From an uncultured Anaeroplasma sp. (GTDB taxonomy: Bacteria; Bacillota_I; Bacilli_A; Acholeplasmatales; Anaeroplasmataceae), in contig CAKQBG010000002.1 in assembly GCA_934216145.1 (NCBI GenBank), forward strand, positions 1 through 64,000: a DNA stretch of 64,000 bases, given 5' to 3'. The translations under genes were made by a program, and so were the position numbers. The notes below the pieces were generated by a model, which was not told the origin of the DNA, ran no database searches, and was given only the letters and a program-made list of their open reading frames with translations. This document shows positions 8,445-16,653 of the stretch, in pieces. Each line of letters begins with the position of its first letter. Within the stretch, counting starts at the first letter, position 1.

Positions 8445-8660
8445 GTATCAAATTGTTGAAGAAGAGACTATTTATATAAATTATATTCTAGCGAGAATGG
8501 TTGGTGGAAGCATTCATATAATATAAATAGGGACACTTTAGAGAGCTTTTAAAAAAAGACGTACCAGGCGTTAACGGCAATGAGAGCTTTATGCTGAATT
8601 AAGGTGGCACCACGATTAAACGTCCTTATATATGTTTTTCATATATAAGGTATTTTTTTT
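8445..8660 (+). promoter_or_regulatory. T-box riboswitch, tRNA-Asp type (specifier GAC)
   Basis: The leader has the T-box sequence AAGGTGGCACCACG at 8601-8614 and a terminator with stem CCTTATATATG (8624-8634) and CATATATAAGG (8640-8650) followed by T. Stem I can be folded: TTGAAG (8456-8461) with CTTTAG (8536-8541) below, and CTATTTATAT (8468-8477) with ATATAAATAG (8521-8530) above. The apex carries the usual AGCGAG and GGTGGAAG elements. The 3' side of the internal loop between the helices reads GGACA, which puts GAC (8532-8534) at the specifier position, followed by A. GAC is an Asp codon, which agrees with aspS downstream. Uncharged tRNA-Asp would favour read-through. Confidence 0.9.
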
Positions 8661-8674
8661 AAGGAGAGATTGAA

Positions 8675-9223
8675 ATGAATTTAAATCTACCGCCAATTAA
8701 TTTATCCGGTGGGATTAAGTTAACTGAGATTGAAGCTACTGACTATTTAGATTATTATGAAATTGGTAAATCAGAAAATACTACTAAATACTTAAATTGG
8801 GGACCATTTAAAAATCCAAATGAAGCATTATGGATTATTAATGAGGTATTCTTTCATAGACCATATGAAGGATTACCTGTTGGTTATGCAATTAGGTATC
8901 GTAATCATATGATTGGTATTATTGATTTTCATACTTATTATCCTAATGATAATTCATATGAAATAGGTTATATTTTACATGAGAATTATTGGGGGCATGG
9001 AATAATGAAAAGAGCTCTTAAAAAGATGATAGAGGTAGGATTTTATCATTTGGGGTATAGTAAGCTTGTTGTAGGTACAATTAGAGAAAATATACAAAGT
9101 GAAAGGGTAATAAAGGCTTGTGGCTTCCATTACGAATATGAAAAAATGGTAGAGCTAAAGGATGGTTATCATTTAGGCTATTATTACACTTTGTATCAAA
9201 ATGAAGTAGGTGAATTAGATTGA
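8675..9223 (+). CDS. GNAT-family N-acetyltransferase (RimJ/RimL-like)
   Basis: A 182-residue acetyl-CoA-dependent acyltransferase. The acetyl-CoA-binding loop is seen as YWGHGIMKRA at about residues 108-117, preceded by the strand EIGYILHE, and followed by NIQSERVIKACGF, the usual C-terminal part of the RimJ/RimL group. It is the first gene after the T-box, with AAGGAGAG and ATG at 8675. The acceptor is unknown; being under Asp control it may act on an amino-acid metabolite or a protein N terminus. It ends TGA overlapping the next start. Confidence 0.85.
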   Translation: MNLNLPPINLSGGIKLTEIEATDYLDYYEIGKSENTTKYLNWGPFKNPNEALWIINEVFFHRPYEGLPVGYAIRYRNHMIGIIDFHTYYPNDNSYEIGYILHENYWGHGIMKRALKKMIEVGFYHLGYSKLVVGTIRENIQSERVIKACGFHYEYEKMVELKDGYHLGYYYTLYQNEVGELD

Positions 9224-9975
9224 TAGATTTAGATTATGAAAAGAAGTATAATAAAATGATTTCCTCAATTAATAGGGTTGCAGGGCTATTTCATTTTATA
9301 GAGGTCCATAATATAGGTACTGATTATAATAGTAGTATTTATTATTATGAAGCTAAAAAGCTTCATTTGAAAAATACTTGTATTAATGATTATCAGTATA
9401 TAGATACTATATCATTTGCGCAAATGATATTAAGAGCCTTTGGATTACAATTTAAGCTAAAAATAAGTCAAAATAATAAGCTATATTCATTAATAAGTAA
9501 TTATTTTGATAATAATTTCCTATTAATAGATGAAATAGAATCTATTGAAATATTAGCTAATGGTAATACAATTGGCTATCTTTCTAGTAATGAAAATAAA
9601 ATAGAGGTAATTATAGATTTATCATTATTATTTAATTTAATATTAGAAAATGGTAAAAGATTAAATTCTAATGATGCATTACATGTTATATTTGTTACTG
9701 ATAAGAAATATAGTAAGGAATGCTATAAGGCCTTAAATGTTTCTAGAATTGGTGGTCTTTCATGTAAAATGTTATATGATGATTTTACTGATTCTGATAT
9801 CGAGCCAACTAAGTTTTTAGTTGAAATAACTAATGAAACTATGGCTAATAAAATGGTTAATATTAAGGATATGATAAATGATACTGTTGAAAGTGTAAAT
9901 ATATTTGATATCTATCCTTATATTATAAATAAAATTAATAAACAATTAAAATGCATTAGTTGCAAAGAGGAGTAA
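9220..9975 (+). CDS. Unknown 251-residue protein between GNAT and aspS
   Basis: I do not recognise this protein. It starts with TTG at 9220, overlapping the TGA of the preceding gene, with AGGTGA at 9208-9213. It is soluble, with no membrane segment or signal peptide. The central part (residues 95-160) alternates beta-like hydrophobic stretches. The C terminus ends in CISCKEE, a lone CxxC. It overlaps the ribosome binding site of aspS and lies under the same T-box, so a role near aspartate or tRNA metabolism is possible but not shown. Confidence 0.75.
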   Translation: MIDLDYEKKYNKMISSINRVAGLFHFIEVHNIGTDYNSSIYYYEAKKLHLKNTCINDYQYIDTISFAQMILRAFGLQFKLKISQNNKLYSLISNYFDNNFLLIDEIESIEILANGNTIGYLSSNENKIEVIIDLSLLFNLILENGKRLNSNDALHVIFVTDKKYSKECYKALNVSRIGGLSCKMLYDDFTDSDIEPTKFLVEITNETMANKMVNIKDMINDTVESVNIFDIYPYIINKINKQLKCISCKEE

Positions 9976-9977
9976 AA

Positions 9978-11279
9978 ATGAAAAGAGTAAATATTAAAAA
10001 CATCAAACTTGGTGAAGTTAATCATGTTGCTGGATTTGTAGAAAATATCCGTAACAAAAAATCAATGTGCTTTATTGTTTTAAGAGATGTATCTGGTAAG
10101 CTTCAATTAACAATTGAAAAGGCTAAGCATCCAGAGCTTGAAGAAACTTTAGCATCAATTACAATTGATACTGTAATTGAGGCAGAGGGTTTAATTCTTG
10201 ATAGTGAATATGTAAAGCTAAATCATATGGAAATGTATCCTGATACTATTAATGTATTATCAATTGCAGCTCCATCTCCAATTGTTGCCCCTAAGGGTGA
10301 GGAGACTAATATCGATTTAAGATTAGATTATCGTTGGATTGATTTAAGAACAGATAAGAATACATTAATGTTTAAAACTCAATCATACTTTATTGCAAAG
10401 TGTAGAGAGTTCTTAGTTGAAAGAGATTTTATTGAAATCCATTCACCAAAGCTAATTGGAGCTGAAAGTGAATCAGGTGCTGGTGTATTTAAGGTAGATT
10501 ATTTTGATCGTAATGCTTATTTAGCACAATCACCACAATTCTATAAGCAAATGGCAATGGCTGCTGGATTTGAAAGAATTTTTGAATCTGGTCCAGTATT
10601 TAGAGCTGAGAAGTTTGCTTCTCGTAAGCACGCAACAGAATTCACAGGCTTTGATCTTGAGTTCTCATATATTGAGTCATACCATGATGTAATGCATATG
10701 GAAGAGGAAATGCTTACTTATGCATTAAAGGGTGTTAAGGAAAAGTTTGGAGAAGAAATTAAGAATGTATACGGAATTGATGTAGTAGTTCCTACATTAC
10801 CATTCCCTGTAATGGATTTAAAGGATGTATATAAGGAATTAGAAACTCGTTATGGCTATACTGTACCTGAAAGTGAGAAGGGTGATCTTACAACTGAGGG
10901 TGAAAGATTAGTTGAAAAACTATCTAAGGATATGTTTGGTCATGAATTCTTATTTATTACTGGCTATAGTAAGGAATGTAGAGCATTCTATCATATGAGA
11001 GATGAGCATGGTGTTCCATGTGGATATGATTTAATTTGGAAGGGATGCGAAATCACAACAGGTGCACAACGTGAGCATCGTTATGATATTCTATGCGCTC
11101 AAGCTAAGGAAAAAGGATTAGATCAAGATGTTAAGTTCTATTTAGATTTCTTTAAATATGGTTGTCCTCCTCATGGTGGATTTGGTATTGGTGTTGATAG
11201 AATTACAATGCTATTATTCAATGAGGGAATTAAGGATGCAATGTTTATATTCCGTGGTCCAGATAGATTAAATCCATAG
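9978..11279 (+). CDS. aspS: Aspartyl-tRNA synthetase, archaeal/eukaryotic-like type
   Basis: A 433-residue class II synthetase that charges tRNA-Asp (and possibly tRNA-Asn). An OB-fold anticodon-binding domain spans about residues 1-100, followed by the catalytic core: motif 1 region FLVERDFIEIHSPKL, motif 2 region GPVFRAE, and motif 3 GFGIGVDRITML. It lacks the GAD insertion of the long bacterial AspRS, so it belongs to the archaeal-like AspS2 group. I start it at ATG 9978 with AGAGGAG (9966-9972). The T-box specifier GAC upstream supports aspartate. Residue identity at the Asp/Asn tRNA discrimination site is unusual (see findings). Confidence 0.93.
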   Translation: MKRVNIKNIKLGEVNHVAGFVENIRNKKSMCFIVLRDVSGKLQLTIEKAKHPELEETLASITIDTVIEAEGLILDSEYVKLNHMEMYPDTINVLSIAAPSPIVAPKGEETNIDLRLDYRWIDLRTDKNTLMFKTQSYFIAKCREFLVERDFIEIHSPKLIGAESESGAGVFKVDYFDRNAYLAQSPQFYKQMAMAAGFERIFESGPVFRAEKFASRKHATEFTGFDLEFSYIESYHDVMHMEEEMLTYALKGVKEKFGEEIKNVYGIDVVVPTLPFPVMDLKDVYKELETRYGYTVPESEKGDLTTEGERLVEKLSKDMFGHEFLFITGYSKECRAFYHMRDEHGVPCGYDLIWKGCEITTGAQREHRYDILCAQAKEKGLDQDVKFYLDFFKYGCPPHGGFGIGVDRITMLLFNEGIKDAMFIFRGPDRLNP

Positions 11280-11290
11280 GAGGTATAGCT

Positions 11291-11749
11291 ATGCATATTA
11301 GCTGGAATCAATATTTTATGGGAGTGGCACTATTATCTAGTAAAAGAAGTAAGGATCCTTCAACTCAGGTTGGTGCTTGTATAGTTAATCAGGATAAGAG
11401 AATAATTGGTATTGGTTATAATGGTTTCCCTCGTGGCTGTAGTGATGATGTATTCCCTTGGGGAAAGGAAGCAGAGAATTCATTAGATACAAAATACCCA
11501 TATGTAGTTCATGCTGAAACCAATGCGTTACTTAATACAACAGCTCCTACAAAGGGGGCTACTCTATATGTAAGTCTATTTCCTTGTAATGAATGCGCAA
11601 AGCTAATTATACAATCAGGAATATCTCATATAGTATATATGTCTGATAAGCATAAGGGTACACCTTCAGATATTGCAAGTAAAAGAATGCTTGATGCTGC
11701 TAATATTACATATGAACAAATGGAACCATTTGAGGTGTTTATAAAATAA
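11291..11749 (+). CDS. dCMP deaminase family protein
   Basis: A 152-residue zinc-dependent deoxycytidylate deaminase, which converts dCMP to dUMP for dTMP synthesis. The zinc site is seen as HAETNALL and, about 25 residues later, PCNECAK. The N-terminal SKDPSTQVGACIV and GYNGFPRGC stretches are typical of the ComEB/dCMP deaminase group. It lies 11 bases after aspS with AGGAGGT upstream, and its TAA overlaps the ATG of the next gene. Confidence 0.93.
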   Translation: MHISWNQYFMGVALLSSKRSKDPSTQVGACIVNQDKRIIGIGYNGFPRGCSDDVFPWGKEAENSLDTKYPYVVHAETNALLNTTAPTKGATLYVSLFPCNECAKLIIQSGISHIVYMSDKHKGTPSDIASKRMLDAANITYEQMEPFEVFIK

Positions 11750-12807
11750 TGAAATATTTATTTAAAAAATATTGGATGATTCTATTATTCGCACTTATTA
11801 TCAATGTGCCAATTTTTGTTTTAGGTATAACTAGAACTAATTATTCATTAACATTAAAGGGAGATACAACTGTTTTTAATAGTGTTGTATCAATAGATAC
11901 AGAAAATGAGGAGAAAGGTTCCTTCTCCTCTATTTATGTAATGTCTATTTCACATTCAACATTATTACAGAATATTATATGTGAGAAGGATCCAATTGTT
12001 GATATTAATGAAATATCATCATATACATCTCATATTACGGATATAGAAAATTATCAAGCAGGAAAGATTCAATATTATTCTAGTATTGAAAATGCTTTAG
12101 TTTTAGCCTATTCAAAGGCTATGGTAAATGATTCATCAATTAATATTGATTATTCATTTAGTGGCTTTGATGTAACCTATTATGGTAAGGATTCTCAATT
12201 TAGAATTAATGATAGAATTATTAAAATTAAATCAATAGATAAAGAATTAACTAAGGAAAACAATTTAGTCTATAAAGAAGTAACTATAGATGATGAGGAT
12301 GCCTTTAGAAAGCAAATCAATTCTACTCGATATGAAAATGATGAGTATACAATTATTAGAGATGGTAAAGAAATGGTAATTACCTTAGCTTTAACTGACT
12401 CATTTAATTGTTATAGTAGATATAATATAAATTATGAAACCTCTACTCCTAAAATTACATTTAAGGATAATACAACAGGAGGACCATCAGGTGGATTACT
12501 ACAAACTCTATCTATTTATAATAGATTGACAAGTATTGATTTAACTCACGGCTTAAAAATAGCCGGTACTGGTACAATTGCATATGATGGTAGAGTTGGT
12601 GGAATTGGAGGAATAACTCAAAAGGTACCAACTGCCTTTGATGATGACATTGATATTTTCTTTTGTCCAAAGGTTAATTGGGATGATGCAATAAAAGCGT
12701 ATAACACAATCCCTAATCGTAGTAAAATGAAAATGGTTTGTGTTGAAACATTAGATGACGCATTAGATTATTTAATGGAGGATTATAAAAATGACTTCTC
12801 ATTATAA
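11749..12807 (+). CDS. Membrane-anchored Lon-type (S16) protease, YlbL-like
   Basis: The 352-residue protein has one N-terminal membrane segment (about residues 8-27), a middle region where YlbL proteins carry a PDZ domain, and a C-terminal Lon proteolytic domain. The Ser-Lys dyad is visible: Ser247 in TGGPSGGLL and Lys292 in GGITQKV, 45 residues apart as in Lon. The active site would face outside the membrane. It overlaps the dCMP deaminase stop by one base, and the next gene begins 17 bases before its end. I cannot confirm an intact PDZ fold by eye. Confidence 0.88.
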   Translation: MKYLFKKYWMILLFALIINVPIFVLGITRTNYSLTLKGDTTVFNSVVSIDTENEEKGSFSSIYVMSISHSTLLQNIICEKDPIVDINEISSYTSHITDIENYQAGKIQYYSSIENALVLAYSKAMVNDSSINIDYSFSGFDVTYYGKDSQFRINDRIIKIKSIDKELTKENNLVYKEVTIDDEDAFRKQINSTRYENDEYTIIRDGKEMVITLALTDSFNCYSRYNINYETSTPKITFKDNTTGGPSGGLLQTLSIYNRLTSIDLTHGLKIAGTGTIAYDGRVGGIGGITQKVPTAFDDDIDIFFCPKVNWDDAIKAYNTIPNRSKMKMVCVETLDDALDYLMEDYKNDFSL

Positions 12808-13141
12808 TGAAGTAGAACAAGAAATAGAAGCATTAAATATATCCTTTAAAACAAAGACTTTTACCTTCTTTTTGGCTTTTTTTATTGCTTTAGCTATAGT
12901 AATAGGTCCAATTACCATATTGCTAAATTTATATATTTATGTTAATCTAAGAAAGCTTATTGCCTTAGGTATATGGCTATCAATAACCTTATTAACCTTT
13001 TTTACTGATTTCTTTTACTTAAAGGGAATTACTCAAAATAAGATCAAAAGGCTATATAACCTATATATACCTAATACAGCTATAGTAAGCTCTATATTAT
13101 TAGTCTTTATATTTATAATGTTTTTAATGGGGGTAATTTAA
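12791..13141 (+). CDS. Small three-TM membrane protein of unknown function
   Basis: The 116-residue protein has hydrophobic segments at about residues 23-45, 52-75 and 95-115. ATG 12791 has GGAGG at 12777-12781, inside the end of the protease gene. Its TAA overlaps the ATG of lspA by one base. No family is recognised. Tight coupling on both sides means it is surely expressed with the protease and signal peptidase II. Confidence 0.8.
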   Translation: MTSHYNEVEQEIEALNISFKTKTFTFFLAFFIALAIVIGPITILLNLYIYVNLRKLIALGIWLSITLLTFFTDFFYLKGITQNKIKRLYNLYIPNTAIVSSILLVFIFIMFLMGVI

Positions 13142-13662
13142 TGATTGTTACAGGAATTGTTATATTCGTATTATTATTTTTAGATCAGCTAACTAAATAC
13201 TTAGCAGATATTAATATTGCAGCCAATAAAACAGTTAATGTTATCCCTAATGTTTTATCAGTAACTAAAATCTATAATACTGGTGCAGGCTGGGGTATGT
13301 TTAGTAATGCTACATGGATGCTAGTAGTAATATCAGCATTAGCTTCAATAGTCTTAGGATATTACTGCTATAAATGCGATTGGAAGAATAAAAAGCTTTA
13401 TTCAATTGGAATTACTTTAGCATTCAGTGGTTGTGTTGGAAATTTATTTGATCGTTTTATTTCTGTTGTATACCCTATAGGTAGAAGTGGGGTTGTAGAT
13501 ATGATAATACTAGAACCATTAAACAATTTATGGAAGCTTATCTTTAAATCAAGCTTTCCAATCTTTAATATGGCAGATATGTATTTAGTAGTAGGATTAA
13601 TAATATTTGCTATATATTTATTATTTTTCACAGGAAAGGATGCCAAAAATGGAACAGTTTAA
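13141..13662 (+). CDS. lspA: Lipoprotein signal peptidase (signal peptidase II)
   Basis: This 173-residue membrane aspartyl protease removes the signal peptide of prolipoproteins after lipid attachment. Four membrane segments are present. Family motifs are DQLTKYL near the N terminus, NTGAGWGMF, the catalytic GNLFDRF, and the second catalytic Asp in FNMADMYLVVG. It overlaps the preceding stop by one base (TAATG). The start of rluD lies inside its 3' end. Confidence 0.95.
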   Translation: MIVTGIVIFVLLFLDQLTKYLADINIAANKTVNVIPNVLSVTKIYNTGAGWGMFSNATWMLVVISALASIVLGYYCYKCDWKNKKLYSIGITLAFSGCVGNLFDRFISVVYPIGRSGVVDMIILEPLNNLWKLIFKSSFPIFNMADMYLVVGLIIFAIYLLFFTGKDAKNGTV

Positions 13663-14554
13663 AATTACAGAGTCAATGCAAGGCATCCGTCTTGATAAGG
13701 TAATTACAGATTATCTTAAGGATAAAACTAGAACCTATGTATTAAAATGTATAGATGAAGAAAAGATTCTATTAAATGGTAAACCATTTAAACCAAGCCT
13801 AAAGGCTTCTTTAAATGATGAAATAACTATATTAGATATTGAACCAAAGGAAATTACTTTAGAAGCTAAAAATTTAAATTTAGATATCGTTTATGAGGAT
13901 CAGGATGTAATGATTATTAATAAGCCTAAGGGAATGGTTGTTCATCCTGGTGCTGGTAACTATGAAAATACAATGGTTAATGGATTATTATATGAAATGG
14001 ATACATTACCAGAAATTAATGGTGTATTAAGACCAGGAATAGTTCATAGAATTGATAAGGATACAACAGGACTTGTTATGGTAGCTAAAACTGACAAGGC
14101 AATGCAATCATTATCTGAACAATTAAAAAATCATACTTGTAATCGTAGATATATTGCCTTAGTATATGGCGAAATATCTGAAAATAAAGGTAGAATCAAC
14201 GCTCCTATAGCTAGAAGCAAGGATGATAGAAAGAAAATGGCAGTTGATAAGGATGGAAAGGAAGCAATAACTAATTTTACAGTATTAAAGCGCTATAAGG
14301 GGTATACCCTAGTAGAATGTAAGCTTGAAACTGGTAGAACTCATCAAATTCGTGTTCATTTCGAATACATAGGACATCCTCTAGTAGGTGATCAAACCTA
14401 TGGTAGAAGAAAGGTAATTGGCGATATGGGACAATTCCTACATGCGAAAACAATTGGCTTTATTCATCCTCAAACTAATGAATATATGGAATTTGAAGCA
14501 GAAATTCCTGAATATTTTACTAATTTTTTAAATACATTAGAAGAAAAGAAGTAG
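13649..14554 (+). CDS. rluD: 23S rRNA pseudouridine synthase, RluD family
   Basis: The 301-residue protein has an N-terminal S4 RNA-binding domain (about residues 1-70; the motif starts GIRLDKVI) and the RluA-type catalytic domain. The catalytic Asp is in HRIDKDTTGLVM, followed by ETGRTHQIRVH. I chose ATG 13649 because AGGAAAGGA lies at 13632-13640; an ATG nine bases earlier falls on that site. As in other Firmicutes it follows lspA directly, here with a 14-base overlap. Confidence 0.92.
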   Translation: MEQFKITESMQGIRLDKVITDYLKDKTRTYVLKCIDEEKILLNGKPFKPSLKASLNDEITILDIEPKEITLEAKNLNLDIVYEDQDVMIINKPKGMVVHPGAGNYENTMVNGLLYEMDTLPEINGVLRPGIVHRIDKDTTGLVMVAKTDKAMQSLSEQLKNHTCNRRYIALVYGEISENKGRINAPIARSKDDRKKMAVDKDGKEAITNFTVLKRYKGYTLVECKLETGRTHQIRVHFEYIGHPLVGDQTYGRRKVIGDMGQFLHAKTIGFIHPQTNEYMEFEAEIPEYFTNFLNTLEEKK

Positions 14555-14560
14555 GTGTCT

Positions 14561-15061
14561 ATGAAGAATAAAATACTATGGTTTAGAATACTTCAAATAG
14601 CATTATTAGCTTTATATATTGGACTTTTAGTATTTTATACTCTTAAGTCACTAGAAAATGGAGCCCAATCTACTGAATCCTCTAATAAGGTTACAGATTT
14701 TACAGCTGATGTAATAACTACTATTACGCAAAAACCTGTTGAAAAAACTGAAGACTTTAAATCCTTTGTTAGAAAATTTATAGGACATTATAGTTATTTT
14801 GTTATGTTAGGTACAGTATCAGTATTTCTATATCTGACATTAAGAAAATTAAAGCCTCATTATCGTTTTATAATTCATTTCTCAACCGGATTTATTTATG
14901 CAATAATGACTGAATTTTGGTTTCAAAAAGTAGCTGGAACCCGTGGTCCAAATTGGAATGATGTAGGATTAGATTATTTAGGCTTTATAACAATATCGAT
15001 TTTTGTTCTTATGATTTATTATATTATTTATTTTACTAAAAGAAGAACAAAGGCGATATAG
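14561..15061 (+). CDS. VanZ-like membrane protein
   Basis: The 166-residue membrane protein has four hydrophobic segments. The VRKFIGHYSYFVMLG stretch and the EFWFQ plus DVGLDYLG stretches match the VanZ family, whose members are linked to teicoplanin resistance or phosphate-related membrane functions but are mostly uncharacterised. ATG 14561 is preferred; GTG two codons upstream, right after the rluD stop, is possible. The terminator stem begins inside the last codons. Confidence 0.82.
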   Translation: MKNKILWFRILQIALLALYIGLLVFYTLKSLENGAQSTESSNKVTDFTADVITTITQKPVEKTEDFKSFVRKFIGHYSYFVMLGTVSVFLYLTLRKLKPHYRFIIHFSTGFIYAIMTEFWFQKVAGTRGPNWNDVGLDYLGFITISIFVLMIYYIIYFTKRRTKAI

Positions 15062-15073
15062 TCTTTGTTTTTT
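15046..15073 (+). terminator. Rho-independent terminator of the aspS-rluD operon
   Basis: Stem AACAAAG (15046-15052) and CTTTGTT (15063-15069), followed by T. The left arm is inside the VanZ-like coding region. Confidence 0.8.
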
Positions 15074-15524
15074 CGGTTTTTAAGTAGAATAATAGTTATT
15101 GAATACTGATTTAGATAGGATTAAATTCAAAAAAATTCAAACAAGTTACAAATGATTCTAATAGTTTTTTAAAATTAGTAATAATGTTTATTATATATTA
15201 ACGAATTGGTGTATATAAATACTGATGCAAAAAATCAGGTGAATTTATGATTTGATAATTATAGTAATTACTATAATAAGTATGATTATATTTATACTGA
15301 ATTAAGTAAAAATTTAAATAATGAGGCTAGTAAGTAAAATCACTTAATGTCTCTAGATTATAATTTGCATGAGAGCAGCGGGCGACAGTTGCTCTTTTTT
15401 TTCTTAATTATTATTCTTCATATAATTTTTTTAAAAAAATATAAAAAATTTTAAAAAATAATGAAATTGTTTGACTATTATTATTATGAAGTAAAACTTA
15501 ATAATTAGAAAAAGAGGTTGAAAC
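15074..15524. other. Intergenic region with an orphan terminator-like hairpin
   Basis: About 450 bases without a supported gene. AGAGCA (15372-15377) pairs with TGCTCT (15390-15395) and is followed by eight or more T, a good terminator with no gene in front of it. Between 15257 and 15339 there is an open stretch rich in Asn and Tyr codons but it has no start codon, so it may be a relic or a small RNA. AT-rich sequence fills the rest up to the ribosome binding site of the next gene. Confidence 0.5.
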
Positions 15525-16364
15525 ATGGAAAAATTTTACAATTTAAGTAATGATGTTGTATTTAAACTATTTTTTACAGTACCAAAGAATCTAGCTTTAT
15601 TTATAAATATGTTAAATAAAAATTATCATTTTATTAGTAAAGAAGTAATGGAAGAGGATATAGAATATTTATATCCGGAGGATTTAGAAGTGCTTCTAAA
15701 AAATATTGAAATGGATATTAAGTTTAGAATTAAACAAAATAATTCATTTTTTAATATTGAAATGCAAAAAATCAAAACAAAATATGATATTGGCGAAAGA
15801 ATGGCTAAATATCATTCATCACTAGAAAAGAATTCACTGGTAAAAGGAAATATTTATGGAGATGCCATAAATATATCTATATGGATTTTTGATTATGATG
15901 ATGAAAGATTAACTAAAAATAAATTATGGATGGAAGAATACTATCTTACAGGTAAAAATGATAATGTAATTATTGCCAAAAATTTCATATCTATATTTGC
16001 ATTTTTCTTGAATCACCTAGATAAAGCAGGTATAATTGAATTAGAGGAATTCTTTAGTTTATTTAAAATAAATAAACAAAACCAAATGGAATTTAAAACC
16101 GAAATAGCTAAGGAGGCTTATACTATGCTTATGGAAATTAATGAAGATACAAAAAAGAAAATTTTGGCTCAAGCAATTGAAGACAAAGAATTAAATGAAA
16201 GGTCTGAAAAATATTATATTAAGCAAGAAGGTATCGAGTTAGGTATCAAACAAGAAAAAATTCAAATGGTTAAATCATTATACCAAAATGGTGTATCACT
16301 TGAATTAATATCTAAATCTTCAGGTTTATCTATTGATGAGATAAAGGAAATAATAGCTGAATAA
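15525..16364 (+). CDS. Rpn-family PD-(D/E)XK nuclease / transposase-like protein
   Basis: A 279-residue protein of the recombination-promoting nuclease (Rpn) group. The N-terminal stretch NLSNDVVFKLFF and the nuclease core MDIKFRI followed by FNIEMQ show the D and ExQ residues of the PD-(D/E)XK site. The C-terminal part carries a helical GIELGIKQEK repeat and a short HTH-like end (LELISKSSGLSIDEIKEII), both usual in the family. AAGAGG precedes ATG 15525. It stands alone between its own terminator and the orphan one upstream. The genes are often numerous in one genome and can move. Confidence 0.85.
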   Translation: MEKFYNLSNDVVFKLFFTVPKNLALFINMLNKNYHFISKEVMEEDIEYLYPEDLEVLLKNIEMDIKFRIKQNNSFFNIEMQKIKTKYDIGERMAKYHSSLEKNSLVKGNIYGDAINISIWIFDYDDERLTKNKLWMEEYYLTGKNDNVIIAKNFISIFAFFLNHLDKAGIIELEEFFSLFKINKQNQMEFKTEIAKEAYTMLMEINEDTKKKILAQAIEDKELNERSEKYYIKQEGIELGIKQEKIQMVKSLYQNGVSLELISKSSGLSIDEIKEIIAE

Positions 16365-16379
16365 ATAAATTTAATACAG

Positions 16380-16422
16380 AGCTAACAACGGTTGTTTTTA
16401 ATAATAACTTTGTTAGCTTTTT
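16380..16422 (+). terminator. Rho-independent terminator after the Rpn gene
   Basis: Stem AGCTAACAA (16380-16388) and TTGTTAGCT (16410-16418) with extra inner pairing, followed by T. Confidence 0.8.
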
Positions 16423-16618
16423 ATATTTATATTTAAAATTTAAAACTAGCAAAAAAAATATAAGTATATAAAATAGAAATATTATAACAAAATATGTAAA
16501 TACTATATAAGAATAATCAAAATATAGGGAAAATAACATTAATTAGTATTAATATCAAAAAAAAATTATCAAAAAAGTGGAGATATTTTCTAAATTCATT
16601 TAATTTTATTTGTATTTG

Positions 16619-16627
16619 TGCTAAAAT
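16619..16627 (+). promoter_or_regulatory. Extended -10 promoter of polysaccharide block A
   Basis: TGCTAAAAT (16619-16627) is an extended -10; the -35 region (about 16599-16604, TTTAAT) is weak. It precedes the GGAGG and ATG of the first gene of the locus. Confidence 0.45.
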
Positions 16628-16653
16628 ACCATAAGATTGGAGGATTGTCTATA

